Assembly (NCBI RefSeq): GCF_002127325.2
Contig: NC_035437.2
Location: 170,019,398 to 170,083,397 of the forward strand
DNA length: 64,000 bases
Reading direction: 5' to 3'
Source: Helianthus annuus
Taxonomy: Eukaryota > Streptophyta > Magnoliopsida > Asterales > Asteraceae
The first letter of the stretch is position 1. Every line of letters begins with the position of its first letter. Shown here piece by piece: positions 48,541 through 61,244 of the stretch. Made by a program: the position numbers and the translations under genes. Below the pieces are notes generated by a model. It saw only the letters and a program-made list of their open reading frames with translations. It did no database searches and was not told where the DNA came from.

Positions 48541-50181
48541 AGTAAACTGCTAAAATCGTCCCTGTGGTTTGACTCAAATTGCTAGATCAGTCCAAAATCA
48601 ACTTTTTTTGCTAAAACAGTCCCTGAGCCTAGTTTCTGTTGCTATTTCAGTCCAATAAATTAACACCGTTAGAACCTCCGTTAATGAATGGGTAAAACTG
48701 CTAAATTCGTCCCTGAGGTTTGATTCAAGTTGCTAGATCAGTCCAAAATCAAGTTTTTTGAATTTGTTAATTATAAACTTATTTAGGTATATAATTTTTC
48801 TAGACTTGCATTAATTTTTTGAATTTATTAATTATAAACTTATTTAGATTATAAACTTATTTAGGTATATAATTTTTCTAGACTTGCATTAATTTTTTGT
48901 ATTTGTTAATTATAAACTTATTTAGATTATAAACTTATTTAGGTATATAAATCATTAATATCACAAGAGAAAAAAATCCTTTTGTTAGTTATTTTGAAAA
49001 ATTATTTGTTAGTTATTTTGATTATTATTATTATTATCATTAAATGTTTACTAATTATATACTTAAATATTTAAATAAGATAATACTTAATTTAATTTAA
49101 ATAAAATTAGTTTTAAAAATATAAATGTAGCTTTTTTGAAGAGCGTAATTTAACCGGCCCAGCCTTAAATACTGATTTTATTTTGATGTTGTTGTTGTTG
49201 TTGTTGTTACCATGTAAATATTTAGTATTTATTTAAGGATTTAAATAAGACAACAGTTAATTTAAACAATATTTAGTTATGAAAAATACAAACATTATAT
49301 GTAAATTTAAATATTAAGAAATTAACATAATTTTTATTTGTTTTTATTTAATTCGTAATATTTAATGTTTAATATTTATCAACTATTTTAATTTAATATT
49401 TGTATTATAAAGTTCTTTTATTCATTTTTTCTACTTAATTAAGTGGTTTCTTATTTAATAATACTTATCATTCAGGTGAGGTCGGACAACATGTCGTGTC
49501 AGAACAAGTCTCATAAAAAGGATTATTTTGGTTTGAGTCAAAACGGGTTCGGGTCAAACCAGTGTTTAAGACAGGTCAAATAAAATTGCGCTCTCTAAAA
49601 GAGCTACATTCTGTTTATATTTTTATAACTAAACACAAATTTAAATTATATATTTAGGGTAGACTTGTAATTTATCTTAAATTTTAAGACATTTAAGAAA
49701 ATATATAATGCATTTGGTACAAGTATTGATGCATTAAGAACCTGTCATTTACCATTTTTTTTCTCTTGTGATATTAATGATTTATTCAACGAACATAAAT
49801 ATAACTGGACCCGCCTTAAATAAGTTTATAATCTTGTGATATTAATGATTTATATACCTAAATAAGTTTATAATCTACATAAGTTTATAATTAACAAATT
49901 CAAAAAATTAATGCAAGTCTAGAAAAATTATATACCTAAATAAGTTTATAATTAACAAATTCAAAAAACTTGATTTTGGACTGATCTAGCCACTTGAATC
50001 AAACCTCAAGGACGAAGTTAGCAGTTTTACCCATTCATTAACGGAGGTTCTAACGGTGTTAATTTATTGGACTGAAATAGCAACAGAAACTAGGCTCAGG
50101 GACTGTTTTAGCAAAAAAAGTTGATTTTGGACTGATCTAGTAATTTGAGTCAAACCTCAGGGATGATTTTAGCAGTTTACT
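48541..50181. mobile_element. Large foldback element, 1.64 kb
   Basis: Arms of roughly 240 bp or more start agtaaactgctaaaat and close with its complement. Inside the arms an inverted aaacttatttaggtatata segment extends the fold. Flanks caaaataag/aaaaataaa match at 7 of 9, suggesting a Mutator-like 9-bp TSD. No transposase ORF, so non-autonomous. Confidence 0.8.
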
Positions 50182-50193
50182 AAAAATAAATTG

Positions 50194-50196
<3 letters not shown>

Positions 50197-50231
<35 letters not shown>
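50197..50231. repeat. (TA)n microsatellite
   Basis: Uninterrupted TA dinucleotides directly after the foldback element. Confidence 0.95.
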
Positions 50232-50233
<2 letters not shown>

Positions 50234-50639
50234 CTGGCAAGTTATAAAACGTTGAACTACGCACGCGCGTTGTGAAGTGTTAACTCGCCAAAATTAGACT
50301 GGAATGTAAAACATCATCAACGATAACAAAAAGCACACAGGAAATGAATAGAATAATAATATATATTACATAATTATTTAGCAAGTTATAATAAAAACCA
50401 CAAAGAAAGTTTTTCTAAATTCTTGTGGCGACGATGTAACTTCTTTTGCAGAAAACTAGTTTTTGCCCTGCGTGCGTTGCTACACTATTTTTTACGTTTA
50501 TTTTTTTCATTTTTCATTTTTTCAAACTTGGTATTTAAATAATAGATTTCAAAGAAATAATTGTATATTTTTAAAAGAAACACAACACAAACGAGTTAAG
50601 ACCAAATTGTAATTTATTTATTTTTTTACTAGATTATAA

Positions 50640-51110
50640 CCCCGTGTATTACACGGGTTGAATAAATAAATTTTATTTAATAAATAATAAAACAATATAT
50701 CTTTTAAAAACCTTCTTTATTGCACAAGTTAAATAAATATAATTTTATATATTAAATAATAAAAAGTTATATCTATAAGAACAATATTGTACAGGTTGAA
50801 TAAATATAATTTTATATATAAAATAAAAAAAGTTATATCTTTAAAACCATGTGTATTACACGAGTTGAATAAATGTAATATTGTTTACCAAATAATAAAA
50901 TAATACATCTTTAAAAGACCCCATTCGTTACACGGGTTGAATAAATTTAATTTTATATATCAAATAATAAAAAAATTACATTTTTAAAAATATGCGTATT
51001 ACACGGTTTGAATAAATGTAATTTTCTATACTAAATAACAAAAATATATATCCTTAAAAAACCTCGTGTATTGTACAAATTAAATAAATCTAATTTTATA
51101 CATCAAATAA
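50640..51110. repeat. Degenerate tandem copies of the Helitron 3' terminal motif
   Basis: About six diverged copies of a segment such as cgtgtattacacgggttgaa plus an AT-rich spacer, 60-90 bp apart. Confidence 0.8.
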
Positions 51111-51111
51111 T

Positions 51112-51612
51112 AAAATTACGATTTTGGCCCCTTGGTTATATCACTTTTACCCTTTTAGCTCAAAAATTTTTTTTTAACATCTAAGCCCCCAACATCTTTT
51201 TTTATAACCTTTTTGGCCACTAACGTCATTTTTAACCCTTTTGGCCCCTAACATTTAATAGATGAGGTTAGTGTTAAGGGCCAAAAGGGTTAGAAAAGAA
51301 GACGTTGGGGGCTCAGATGTTAAAAAAATCTTTTTTGGGCTAAAAGGGTAAAAGTGATATAACTACAGGGGCCAAAATCGTAATTTTCTCTAAAGAATTC
51401 CTAACATCTAACCTCTCAGCGTCTTTTTCTAACCTTTTTGACCCCTAACGTCTTTTTTTAACCCTTTTGGCCCCTAACATTTAATGGATGGGGTTAGTGT
51501 TAGGGGCCAAAAGAGTTAGAAAAGAAGACGTTGGGGGCTCAGATGTTAAAAAATTCTTTTTGGGCTAAAAGGGTAAAAGTGATATAACTACAAGGGCTAA
51601 AATCGTAATTTT
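51112..51612. mobile_element. Foldback MITE, 1.8 copies in tandem
   Basis: A hairpin unit starts aaaattacgattttggcc and closes at 51387. A second copy lacking its outer left arm follows to 51612. Words such as cccttttggcccctaaca recur in inverted order. TSD unclear. Confidence 0.75.
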
Positions 51613-51812
51613 CTCTAAATAATATTATAAATTTAACAGAAGATTAAACTAAATAATAATTATCAATAAGATATTAAACTAAATAATATTTATAGGAGTG
51701 TTATCTATAATTAATTAGAAAATATTAAATTAAAATAATAATTATATATAAGAGATGGCATGATATGATGACAAGTGTCCAAAAAGAGGTTTCTTTTATT
51801 ATATAGTATAGA

Positions 51813-52142
51813 TTATTATATCAAAGTTATTAGTTTGATACCTGGTTGTCATGGGCATGTGAACCTCGTGTGGTGTCCTTGGGGTTAAGTACAAGGCTTC
51901 CGTGTGAGGTATATCATTGAGGGTTTATTGATTTCGTCCTGATTTTATCGTATTAAAAGATTCCAACTTTCGACCAATAAGGCATAAGGCGTCGAGAAGT
52001 GTATACATTTTATGTCGCCTACTACACGCTTAAACACACACAATTATATATATATATATATATATATATTTAACGGCAGCATCTTATTTAAATATAGTGA
52101 ACAGCAAGAAGCTGAAAGCAGATGATACATTATATATAACAA
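51813..52142. other. Intergenic, no gene seen
   Basis: Contains a (TA)n tract near 52047-52068. No ORF supported. Confidence 0.5.
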
Positions 52143-52966
52143 CTAGGTTAGTTTCCCGTGTGTTACACGGGTTGAACAATCTAAACTATATAATAAATAT
52201 TTCTTGTAAATGTAAACCAAAGATGGAGACGTTTATATACCAAATTGATATAAATGAGTTAATATATTTGAGTGTGTTCCCTTTTCGTCAAACGAAATTT
52301 AAAATTTATGGTTAGATAATTTATTAAAGAGTAAACTGCCATTTTAGTCCTTGAGTTTTTGTCCAAATTGCCATTTTGGTCCAAATAGTTTTTTTTTTCC
52401 TCTGGGTCCCTGACTTTTCCTTTTAATTGCCATTTTGATCACATTGTCTAACTTAGTCTAAAAACCAGGTTATAATTAGAGGTATTTTTGGCATTAAATT
52501 ATTATGAAGTTTATAAATTATGTTGTAAACTACCCCTGGTTATCACTACACAATAGTTATGCCAAAAATACCCCTGGTTATAACCAGATTTTTAGCCTGA
52601 GTTAGTTAATGTGATCAAAATTGCAAGAAAATGGAAAAGTCAAGGATCCAGATGAGAAAAAAAAACTATTTAGACTAAAATGGCAATTTGGACCAAACCT
52701 CAGGGACTAAAATGACAATTTACTCTTTATTAAAAAAATATGTTTCGTTAATAAAAAATTATGAATTTTTTTCTAGAAGAGATTAAATTAAAATTAAATT
52801 AAATAATAATTATCTATAAGAGATTAAACTAAATAATATTTAATATGAGAGTTATCTATAATTAATTAAAAGAGATTAATTAAACTAAATAATAATTATC
52901 CATGAGATATGACCTAATATGATGACAAGTGTCCAAAAATTGGTTTCTTTTATTATATAGTATAGA
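52143..52966 (-). mobile_element. Non-autonomous Helitron, same family as 50629-51812
   Basis: Same TCTATACTATATAATAAAAG start and hairpin (cccgtgtaacacacggg) plus CTAG end, between host A and T. Interrupted by a MITE at 52329-52725; without it and the TSD copy it is about 418 bp. Confidence 0.85.
52329..52725. mobile_element. 397-bp foldback MITE (Mutator-like) in the Helitron
   Basis: Inverted ends gagtaaactgccattttag and its near complement. Flanked by a perfect 9-bp duplication tttattaaa (52320-52328, 52726-52734). Confidence 0.92.
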
Positions 52967-52993
52967 TTTATAACAATTAGGAGTCGGAAACCT

Positions 52994-53096
52994 ATCCCTA
53001 TGGATAGAGGCAATGTCTGTCTACATCCCACCCTCTCCAGACCCTATAAATTGCTTTGCTATTTGTGGAATTTATTGGGTATAGTTGTTGTTGTTG
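52994..53096 (+). mobile_element. 5'-truncated SINE with (TTG)n tail
   Basis: The wording gtctacatcccaccctctcc, then a gggta word and ttgttgttgttg, matches the 3' end of the TS-type SINEs known from tobacco and other asterids. It is flanked by taggagtcggaaacct/taggagtgggaaacct (15 of 16; 52978-52993, 53097-53112). Confidence 0.75.
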
Positions 53097-53112
53097 TAGG
53101 AGTGGGAAACCT

Positions 53113-55171
53113 AATATGTATATAATAATTTGGAGAACTTAGCTATAGTGGAAACCTATCACTGATGATGATGATCAAAATCCCCGATAGCTGGTGCCTT
53201 GTTCTATGATGTGTGCCAGGAGTGGAAATCCCAAATCAATTTTTAAGTTTTAGCGTCCTGTCTTTGTTATTTTTTTAATTGGATGTGAAATATGGGCTTG
53301 AATGAAGAATTTAGGGTTTTAGAGATTTGGTAAGTTGGTAAGTTAACATATAGGTAAATAAGAGTTTTTTGGGGCATTTTATTGTAAATAATATATAACA
53401 GTTTTTAAAAACTTGTCAGCCCCCTTGGATTTTTGGGCCTTGGGCCATCGCCCGACTTGGCCGGCCCAATAGCCGGCTCTGTCATGTACGAACCTGCTAT
53501 ATAGGGTGTGTGGTAAAGGCCTAAAGGGACGCTCGGTAGGGTCCCAACGTGCAGTGACCACGTTTCCCCCCTTGATGTATCTCCTGCTTTCACTTACGTA
53601 AATCATCAACTCCATTCGACCACAACAAAACTTGATTTTTTTTTAAATCGACCTATCAAATCGGTGATGGTGTGCAATACAGTAAATACAATCAAATTTC
53701 TAGATGTCACAATAAAAAGTTATAAATATTTTTGTGTTACATTTTACGGGCCTATGTTTCCATACTCATTTGGTATACATATAGTATGATATTTCCGTTG
53801 CCACAAGTTCTAATAACCTAGCTTGCACCAAAATTTGAAGGATCCATGACCCATTTTGCCAAAAAAGACCGACATTTTGGCATTGGAACATGCATTCACA
53901 CTAAATCACTTGTAGGCTCAATTTCCATATCAGTGTCTAAATCATCGACATATTACACCCAAAGCTTGAACCGAGCTATTGCCCGATCCCGAGTCTAAAT
54001 TAGAGCTCATTTGCTAAACAAACCTGAGCTTCTGATACTGAGTTTGACTAGGCTGCAAGACTATTACTTTTATAAATATATTAGATTTTATATATAATTA
54101 TGGCATAAATAATTGTATTATTTGTATTTTGTTTCACACACACATATATAAACTAATAAATGAAAACAATGAAACGAGTTGAGCTCAAGCTCTAGCTCTT
54201 TTAAATTAAATAAGTGGAGCTTGAGCATATGCAAGCTCGGGCTCTGCTAATTAAGATTATGTACACTCACGTGGGCGAGTGGAAAAAGACGCATTCACAC
54301 ACATGCAATCTATATTACAACTTATAAATATAATTACTAATACCTTAGTTAATATTCTACATTTAAACAAATCTAAAACAATACTAGTACAAGATGAAAG
54401 AAGTAGTTCAATAAATGAAAGATCAAAAACAAGTTATGAAAATCAATGCGAACTTGGATGATATATAAAATCAAACACAAAAATATGAGGATTTGTTAAG
54501 TCTATATAAGTATCGCTTAAAAATGAATTACATCTTAAAAGAAGTGATTTTTCTATGAAGATGACAATCTAACTTGCATTTTATGAAAGAGGTATCTGTA
54601 GTACCCAAAAAACCATAATTAGTTATAACTAGGGTTAAGACTCGTCCGCGTTGCGGCGCGGATACATCGTAAACATTGAATGGATTAGTCCAAACGTTAT
54701 ATGATGCATTAACCATATGAAAACACACATTTCGACGTATCCAGTTGAACTTAGTGTAACCTGTATAAGCATTGTGATTGGATCAAACGTAAAGTAAATG
54801 GAATTCATATCGAACAATCATAACGTATTATATGTGACCCAATTCATACGTAGAAAACGTAACGGGTATGAAGGAAAATATGCACGTGTATTCGAAAGGG
54901 ATTAATTAGAGCTTTCGGGAAAAGGGGAGAAAAAGAAACCATAATTTGACTCCACTTGGTTCGAAAAAACTTTATGAAACATACATAAAATAAACACGAA
55001 AACATATTATATTTGACCTGAATCATTTCCCAAGAAAGTTTACGTCGAAATGTAGAACAACTTGAATTTATACCAAAACGTACATAAAAATATGCACGTA
55101 AAAATGGTTTCTTTAAACGAAAACGTATTATATTTGACCTAACTCACTATAAAAAAAAAGTTTACGTCGGA
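53113..55171. other. Intergenic, no gene seen; one Helitron 3' end
   Basis: No supported gene. 53400-53600 is locally GC-richer with short overlapping frames on the minus strand that I do not recognise. CTAG at 54629-54632 plus hairpin tccgcg..cgcgga (54645-54662) is a minus-strand Helitron-type end. Confidence 0.45.
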
Positions 55172-55176
55172 TGTAG

Positions 55177-55619
55177 TGTTGGTCAGTTCTGTTTTAGGCA
55201 TAATGGAAAACATGAAAACATACCTTTGATTGCATCAGCACAGGCCAGCAGAGAATCCAGATGTAGATGCAGCAATAGTGTTTGACATAGTTGTCAGTTT
55301 GGTCTGGTTCCTCCTTAGGGTGCAATCTAATGATGGTGATGATAAGAAACCGATAAAGGGTAATCGGCTATGGAGATGGAGGCGAATTGATGTTATGAGT
55401 TATTAGGGTTTGTGTAATTGTCTAACCCTTTAACCTCCACATTATTCTCCTTATATATGCACCCACGAGGAAACCCTAATTAGTTAATAAGGGTAATTAG
55501 GCCCATCAACAATTACCAACTAATTATTTAATAGGATTGTTATATATTTTGATCCATATAATGTAAATGATTATAATGGCTACTAGATTAAATATAAAAT
55601 AAATATATTTAATCTTACA
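55177..55619 (-). repeat. 3' LTR of element B
   Basis: TG..CA ends, 443 bp. Five substitutions seen against the 5' LTR. Confidence 0.95.
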
Positions 55620-55630
55620 TTCTCCCACTT
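55620..55630 (-). other. Polypurine tract of element B
   Basis: Minus strand aagtgggagaa abutting the 3' LTR. Confidence 0.8.
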
Positions 55631-56776
55631 AGCCGAGTAATCATTTACTATGAGTGTTAGATAAGCCTGATCAGGAGTTAACACTCATTTTAGCCTTAAA
55701 CATGTACTATAGCAGAGAAATACAGCCGTTGAATCATTATGCGACTCAGGACCCCCATTAATCATACTATAGCCTTAATTTAAAACCTAATCGTTATGAT
55801 CAAAATACGCATAAGCCCTTTGTTTGATTTGTAACTATATTTGTCTATATGCCATTATGCTAGCTTGACATATTCTTAGAGACATACAAAATCAAACTGA
55901 TGAGGAAAATTAACTAATACTTAGTCATTCATAGTACGATATGCAATTGCGCATGGCCATTAATTAATACCCGTCTATGAGCTCTCCTAATAAGACTTAT
56001 GGGTAATAGCCCTTCAGTTATAGGATCCTTAAGCATATCATGAATGTATTCGATACAAAACTTAGTTTCCTTAATTCGTTCATAAACGAATAATTAATTG
56101 CGTATCGAAATTTAATGCAGCACCTCTTGAACTGTTACTGTTAAAGGAGGCATGGTAGCTGACTTTATCACACTAATTCTTCAAAACATTATATGGAGTT
56201 AATAAACTTATGAGTCCACTAATAAATTTCCAACAACATTTAATGACTATATTATGTCGTTATAACTTAGGTTGTTGATATCAGTGCATTATGACTCCTC
56301 CATGAGATAGTTTTGTCTGCTGACATAAAGATATACCCGAAATTACATTTTGTAATCTTTGAATATCACAAAGTTAAAGTAATCAACCGGTTTTAATTCT
56401 CACTTCTTCTTCAAATTGTAGTCTCTCGTTTCTTTTAAAGATATTGTAATACTCCATTAGATGTTACACATTAATCTAGACATATCTAATGTGTTGCAAT
56501 GTGAGTAATATCTAAACGAGTATAGACTTAAACTTACATAAGGCTTCCAATTAATGAAGCATAAGGAAATAATTTCATTTATCCTATTATCCTCTAAAGG
56601 AGAGCAGTATTTTGTTACATATGTAAGGACCCATTTAACGTTAAACTTATGGAACGAAACTAATGTCCCATTAGGTCTATCTCAGTACGTTATGATATCT
56701 ATTACATAAGAGACATCTCTGAGATCTATTATATCAAAGTATGTGTTAACAATGCTTTGACTTATGTAACATATAC

Positions 56777-56811
56777 TTGTCAAGAGAATATCATCTATAT
56801 AGACAAGTTTA
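56777..56811 (-). pseudogene. Remnant of Copia reverse transcriptase (YIDD box)
   Basis: Minus-strand frame reads KLVYIDDILLT, where Copia elements have YVDDILL. An in-frame TAA lies four codons upstream of the tyrosine. Adjacent sequence is too decayed to align by eye. Confidence 0.55.
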
Positions 56812-59775
56812 TCTTAGTTGCTCCCACTCATTTTGAGGTAAGTTCATTAATCCACTTGATTCTTGATGAAAATAATTACGTTAGCTTTTCATCACATTAT
56901 GATGTTTGCATTAACCCATACATGGATATTATTGGCTTACAAATAAAGTGTTCTTTAACCTTCAGTTTGAAACTTTAGGTTGTTATCTAGTGAACATGTA
57001 AATGTGTCAGCCATTTGTTAGGGAAAACTGTTTTTAATGTTCATCTAATGTAGCTTAAAACTATTATAAGCTACTAGAACAGTGATGATCCTCAAAGAAA
57101 TCTTTTGTTAGATATGTAATAAAGATTCTTTAATAATTTATCTCTTCCTGAGTACAACCTTTGACAACCAATCATGCCTCTTTGTGTCTTAACGCTTATA
57201 TTAGGATTTGATTTAGTTATGAACACTCTTAGGTAATTCAATCAAATCCCAAACGTTATAAGAACACATAAAATCAGTTTTACTAGAAAACAGTTTTATT
57301 TCATTCAGAGGATTGATTGACACTAATGGCTTAATTTGAAGAGATAAGATCAGTAAACTTTTCCAAAATCCATTTCAACTTCAATTAGGGAGGTTATGTA
57401 ATCATCAAAGTTAGTAGGCTTTTAAACCTAGATGACCTCCTGAGTTGATTATTGGGTTCATTAGAAGTTTCAGTTTTATAGATTAGCTCTTGGTTAGGTT
57501 GCTATCATTTTAAGGATTCTAAGTTTGTAAGGGTTGGTGCAGTATGGTATACAAGAGGTGTAATGGGAGTTAAATTCGGAGTGAAATTTAATGACACTCT
57601 TCCCCTCGCCTCTTGTATTCCTTGCAAGCCATGATAAGCTCCTACTGACCTTAGAAATCTTTAGGAACTCAGCATGGTTAGGGTCAATATTTAACGACCA
57701 ACAAATTCTAATAGAGAAAACAAATTAATGACGTTAGTCGTTGTGATTTCTCTTGTTGAGGATTATGTTAGTTTAGGTAAGAAATCTAAGTGTGCCCATA
57801 ATTAAGCAACAAAGAACCTTTTGTAAGAGTAGCATTAGATTTAAGGAGATAAGGTTTGATAGAACAGTGTCGTGATGGAGCGATGTCTTGTACAAGAGGT
57901 GTAAATTTAAAATTTTCACTCTCCCACCTCTTGCAACTATTGCAAGTTATTATTAAGACACTTAATGCTCCCACTGATCTTTAATATCTCTAGAATGCTA
58001 CAAGAGAAGTTTCAATGAGCTACGTGACGTGGGAACCTATCACATATACGTTAGACTTTATTTGATTTCTTTAATGTCCAAAAAACTTTGGGGACAAAGT
58101 TAATAGAAATCTTATTAAGTACATATATGAATAGAGTTCTTCTAAGACAGTGGGCCATATGTGACAAAATTTAGATACAAGTTGATAGTCTGTTAAATGA
58201 TAAATGAATTATGTCTGAATATTCCATTTGGAATAAGTTCCACGAATGTCAATGAATGACTTATGATGGACCCATGCTTATTCCTTAAGCCAAGTCATAT
58301 TTTAGGGCTTTAACGTCATGATTTAATATCACTTAAAATGAGATTAGATAAAAAAATCATCCTCATTAACCATGTTATGATTTCTCATGAATTTTGGTTA
58401 TAATGGATGAAATTTATAAGTCTCATTTTCCTTTTGTCAAATTCTCATTTGCATGATGACAAAAGTTGTGAAAACGTAAGGTATCATCTAGTTTCATCTT
58501 AGTAATGTTTCTATCCAGATATTTAGAACAAATAAGAGGAGAGTTTAAGATAAGTGTGACTTTATGTTGACTATGCAAACCTCACAACCTTCATAACATT
58601 GCTTAATCATGATACTATATTCTGATTAATCTTCAGAATATATAAGGTATCGAAAGACGTTGTTAGAAGACTGCTTATTATGGTTCTTATAGCCTTAACA
58701 ACTAATTTTGTCACTAACTCTCATGTTAGTTATTTGTCGAATTCTGGTAAGGAAACGTATGGAACTAGAGTCAACTAATCATGTGTTAATTGGAATATTA
58801 AAAAAAATTATCAGACTTAAATATCATTAGGAAATGACTACATAATTAACTTATCCAATTGTTCTTTAGAATAATGGATAGTCTCGTTGCTTATGCCTAG
58901 TCTAATGGCATAATTATGCAGTGAGATTTTTCCCTTGAAGAACCTTAACGTTGGGATTAGCACTTGTAATTTGTCTATGGACCTTAGAACAATCCTCTCT
59001 TAAGGTTTTAGTGGTTGTAAGGTGAATAACATCTTATTTTCCAGTTTCAAACATTTATTTCTATGTACATATGTTGCTTATCAACAATCTCGTTATACTT
59101 TGGTACTTTTGAGTGTTATAACTGATTTATAATGCATCAAATTGTACAAATGAAAACTTAGTATGTAATGTACTGGAAAATGTACTTATTTCCATGCGTA
59201 AGCCCTTAACTTTATGGGTCATGGTATTGTACATTATAATATATTCACATATACCACTTAACCTCATAATTTATAATTTTAAATGAAGACATGCACCTTA
59301 GGAGTTCTTGTGATTATTCCACAATTATAGATTAGTCTTAGGAAAAACTTAATCTGGAATAACTTTAGTGATAGCAATTATGTTAGAGAGTTCTTGATTA
59401 TCATAAGAGACATCATGTTCGATTTATCCTAATCATCATGCTCTACTTTTCTTCTGTAGTGCCTTATCAGAAGAGAGCAATAGGGTTATCGTGTCTTAAG
59501 AGATAATCAAGTATTTAATTTAAGAGCTAATTCTTATAGAAACTTTAAATAAAGCAAAACATTTTAGGCTTAGGAATTAGAGTGGATGAGATATAGATTT
59601 ATAGAAGAAAATTATAGTGAGTAAAAATTATGGGTACTAAGAATAAGGCAGACAGAATGATCACAAAAATTAATTGAGGATCATTGATATAAGGATCATT
59701 ATGTGAAGAGGTTGTGATACGTCTATTACTAACATCAAAATAATAGACTACTTAAAGTTCTACTTAAACGAAGAC

Positions 59776-60017
59776 AAAACAGATTTGGCCAGAAGTGTAA
59801 TCATTTAAGCATGTGTGCAAAGTGGTTGTAACAAATCAGCTTTGGCCAGAAATTGAGACAATCACTTTAGTTATACACTTGTTAAGTATGCCATCTATGA
59901 AGGAATTAAATCAGCTTTGGCCAGATATTAAGACATTCATGTTTATGATGCACACTTAACATAGCTTTCGTAATACTTGAATGATAAGTAGATGCATCAA
60001 ATCAGCTTTGGCCAGAA
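59776..60017 (-). repeat. Four spaced copies of the aaatcagctttggccaga motif (element B)
   Basis: Counterpart of 17770-18011. The first copy has changes (acagatttggcc). Confidence 0.85.
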
Positions 60018-60256
60018 GTGATACATCAGAAGCTCATTCAAGTTAAGTCATTTTGGTTTTGTAAAACATTATTTGATCCTCATTAATTAACTAAGTAATT
60101 ACAAAAGCCAATCATTTAATAGCAAACCACCTGTTAGCGCGGATCGAACTCCGCGATGAGTTCGCTGGGGTGCAGGGGGACAACGTGCCCCGCACGGGGT
60201 TTGGGGCGGAGGCCCGAGCTAAATCTTAGATCACATTAAACAGCCTAAAATAATGA

Positions 60257-60700
60257 GGTTTCGAGTGAGATCTCGACTCAGTTATGAGATCTCGAGTGAG
60301 TTCTCGAGTCAAGTCTCGACTTATCATTATGAGGTCTCGACTCATTAAGGTCTCGAGTCGCAACCTCAGTGTCTCGAGTCGTAATCATGGTCTCGACTGT
60401 TGTGAATTATGAGATCTCAACTCCTTATGAGGTCTCGAGTCGGAACCATGGTCTCGAGTTGTAACCTTGTGGTCTCGAGTTGTAGCTTTATGGTCTCGAG
60501 TCGCAACCTTATGGTCTCGAGTTATGACCTTATGGTCTCGAGTCGAGACCTTTGTCTCGAGTTGTAAAGACTGAAGCCCTTAGTCGAAACCTCAGTGGTC
60601 TCGAGTCGAGACCTTATGATCTCGAGTCGAAATCGTTGTCTCGAGTTATAAACATTTGAGAACACTTATGATTTCGAGTCGAGTTCTTGTGGTCTCGGGT
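60257..60700. repeat. Palindromic CTCGAG array (element B)
   Basis: Same array as 18219-18660, with about three extra units around 60430-60500 and one fewer near the end. Confidence 0.9.
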
Positions 60701-61230
60701 GGTTAAAACTTATCTCGAAACTTCTGTTACAGCGGTTAGTGTGATAAGTTTGAAATTCGAATTTTAAGGGATTTGGTATATATTATTTCCTGTTTTAAAA
60801 GATATTTTATATTTATCCAATAATTTCGAAAATTATATCTAATAACATTAACAGATTTTTCGAAATCTTAAGGGATAAAAATTAATCAAATACAGGAAAA
60901 ACACCTTCTAATCCTTAATTCATTCCAAAATAAGGGAATTTATTCGAATTTCACTAAGAACATGAAGAACCCTAATAAATAAAATAATAATTCTGGAACC
61001 CGAAACCTGAATTTTTTAAGGTTTTAAAAACAGATTTCGGTCATAAACATAATCCAGTTGATTTTGAATGAACATATAATTAATCCTTTTCCCGAAAACA
61101 GAGATCTCGAGTCGATCTTCATGACTCGAAACCGGCTGTTACAGTTTTAAAGTTACAAAAAAAAATCCGTTTTCCAGATTTCTATCCCAGAATTGATGGA
61201 TACGAAAACAGAACTGACTAATCAACATAT

Positions 61231-61242
61231 GCTCTGATACCA
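61231..61242 (-). other. Primer binding site of element B
   Basis: Minus strand tggtatcagagc, two bases from the LTR, initiator tRNA-Met type. Confidence 0.9.
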
Positions 61243-61244
61243 CA

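Larger units (their letters stand above)
50629..51812 (-). mobile_element. Non-autonomous Helitron with a MITE inside
   Basis: Minus strand starts TCTATACTATATAATAAAAG after a host A and ends with hairpin cccgtgtaatacacggg, gttataat and CTAG before a host T. This is the classic Helitron plan with insertion between A and T. The 3' third is a decayed tandem of the terminal motif (50640-51110). No Rep/helicase ORF. Confidence 0.85.

Noticed and set aside
53379..53615. 78-residue ORF in a locally GC-richer patch
   Set aside because: Two overlapping frames are equally open, with no recognisable domain. Probably a fragment of an unknown repeat.
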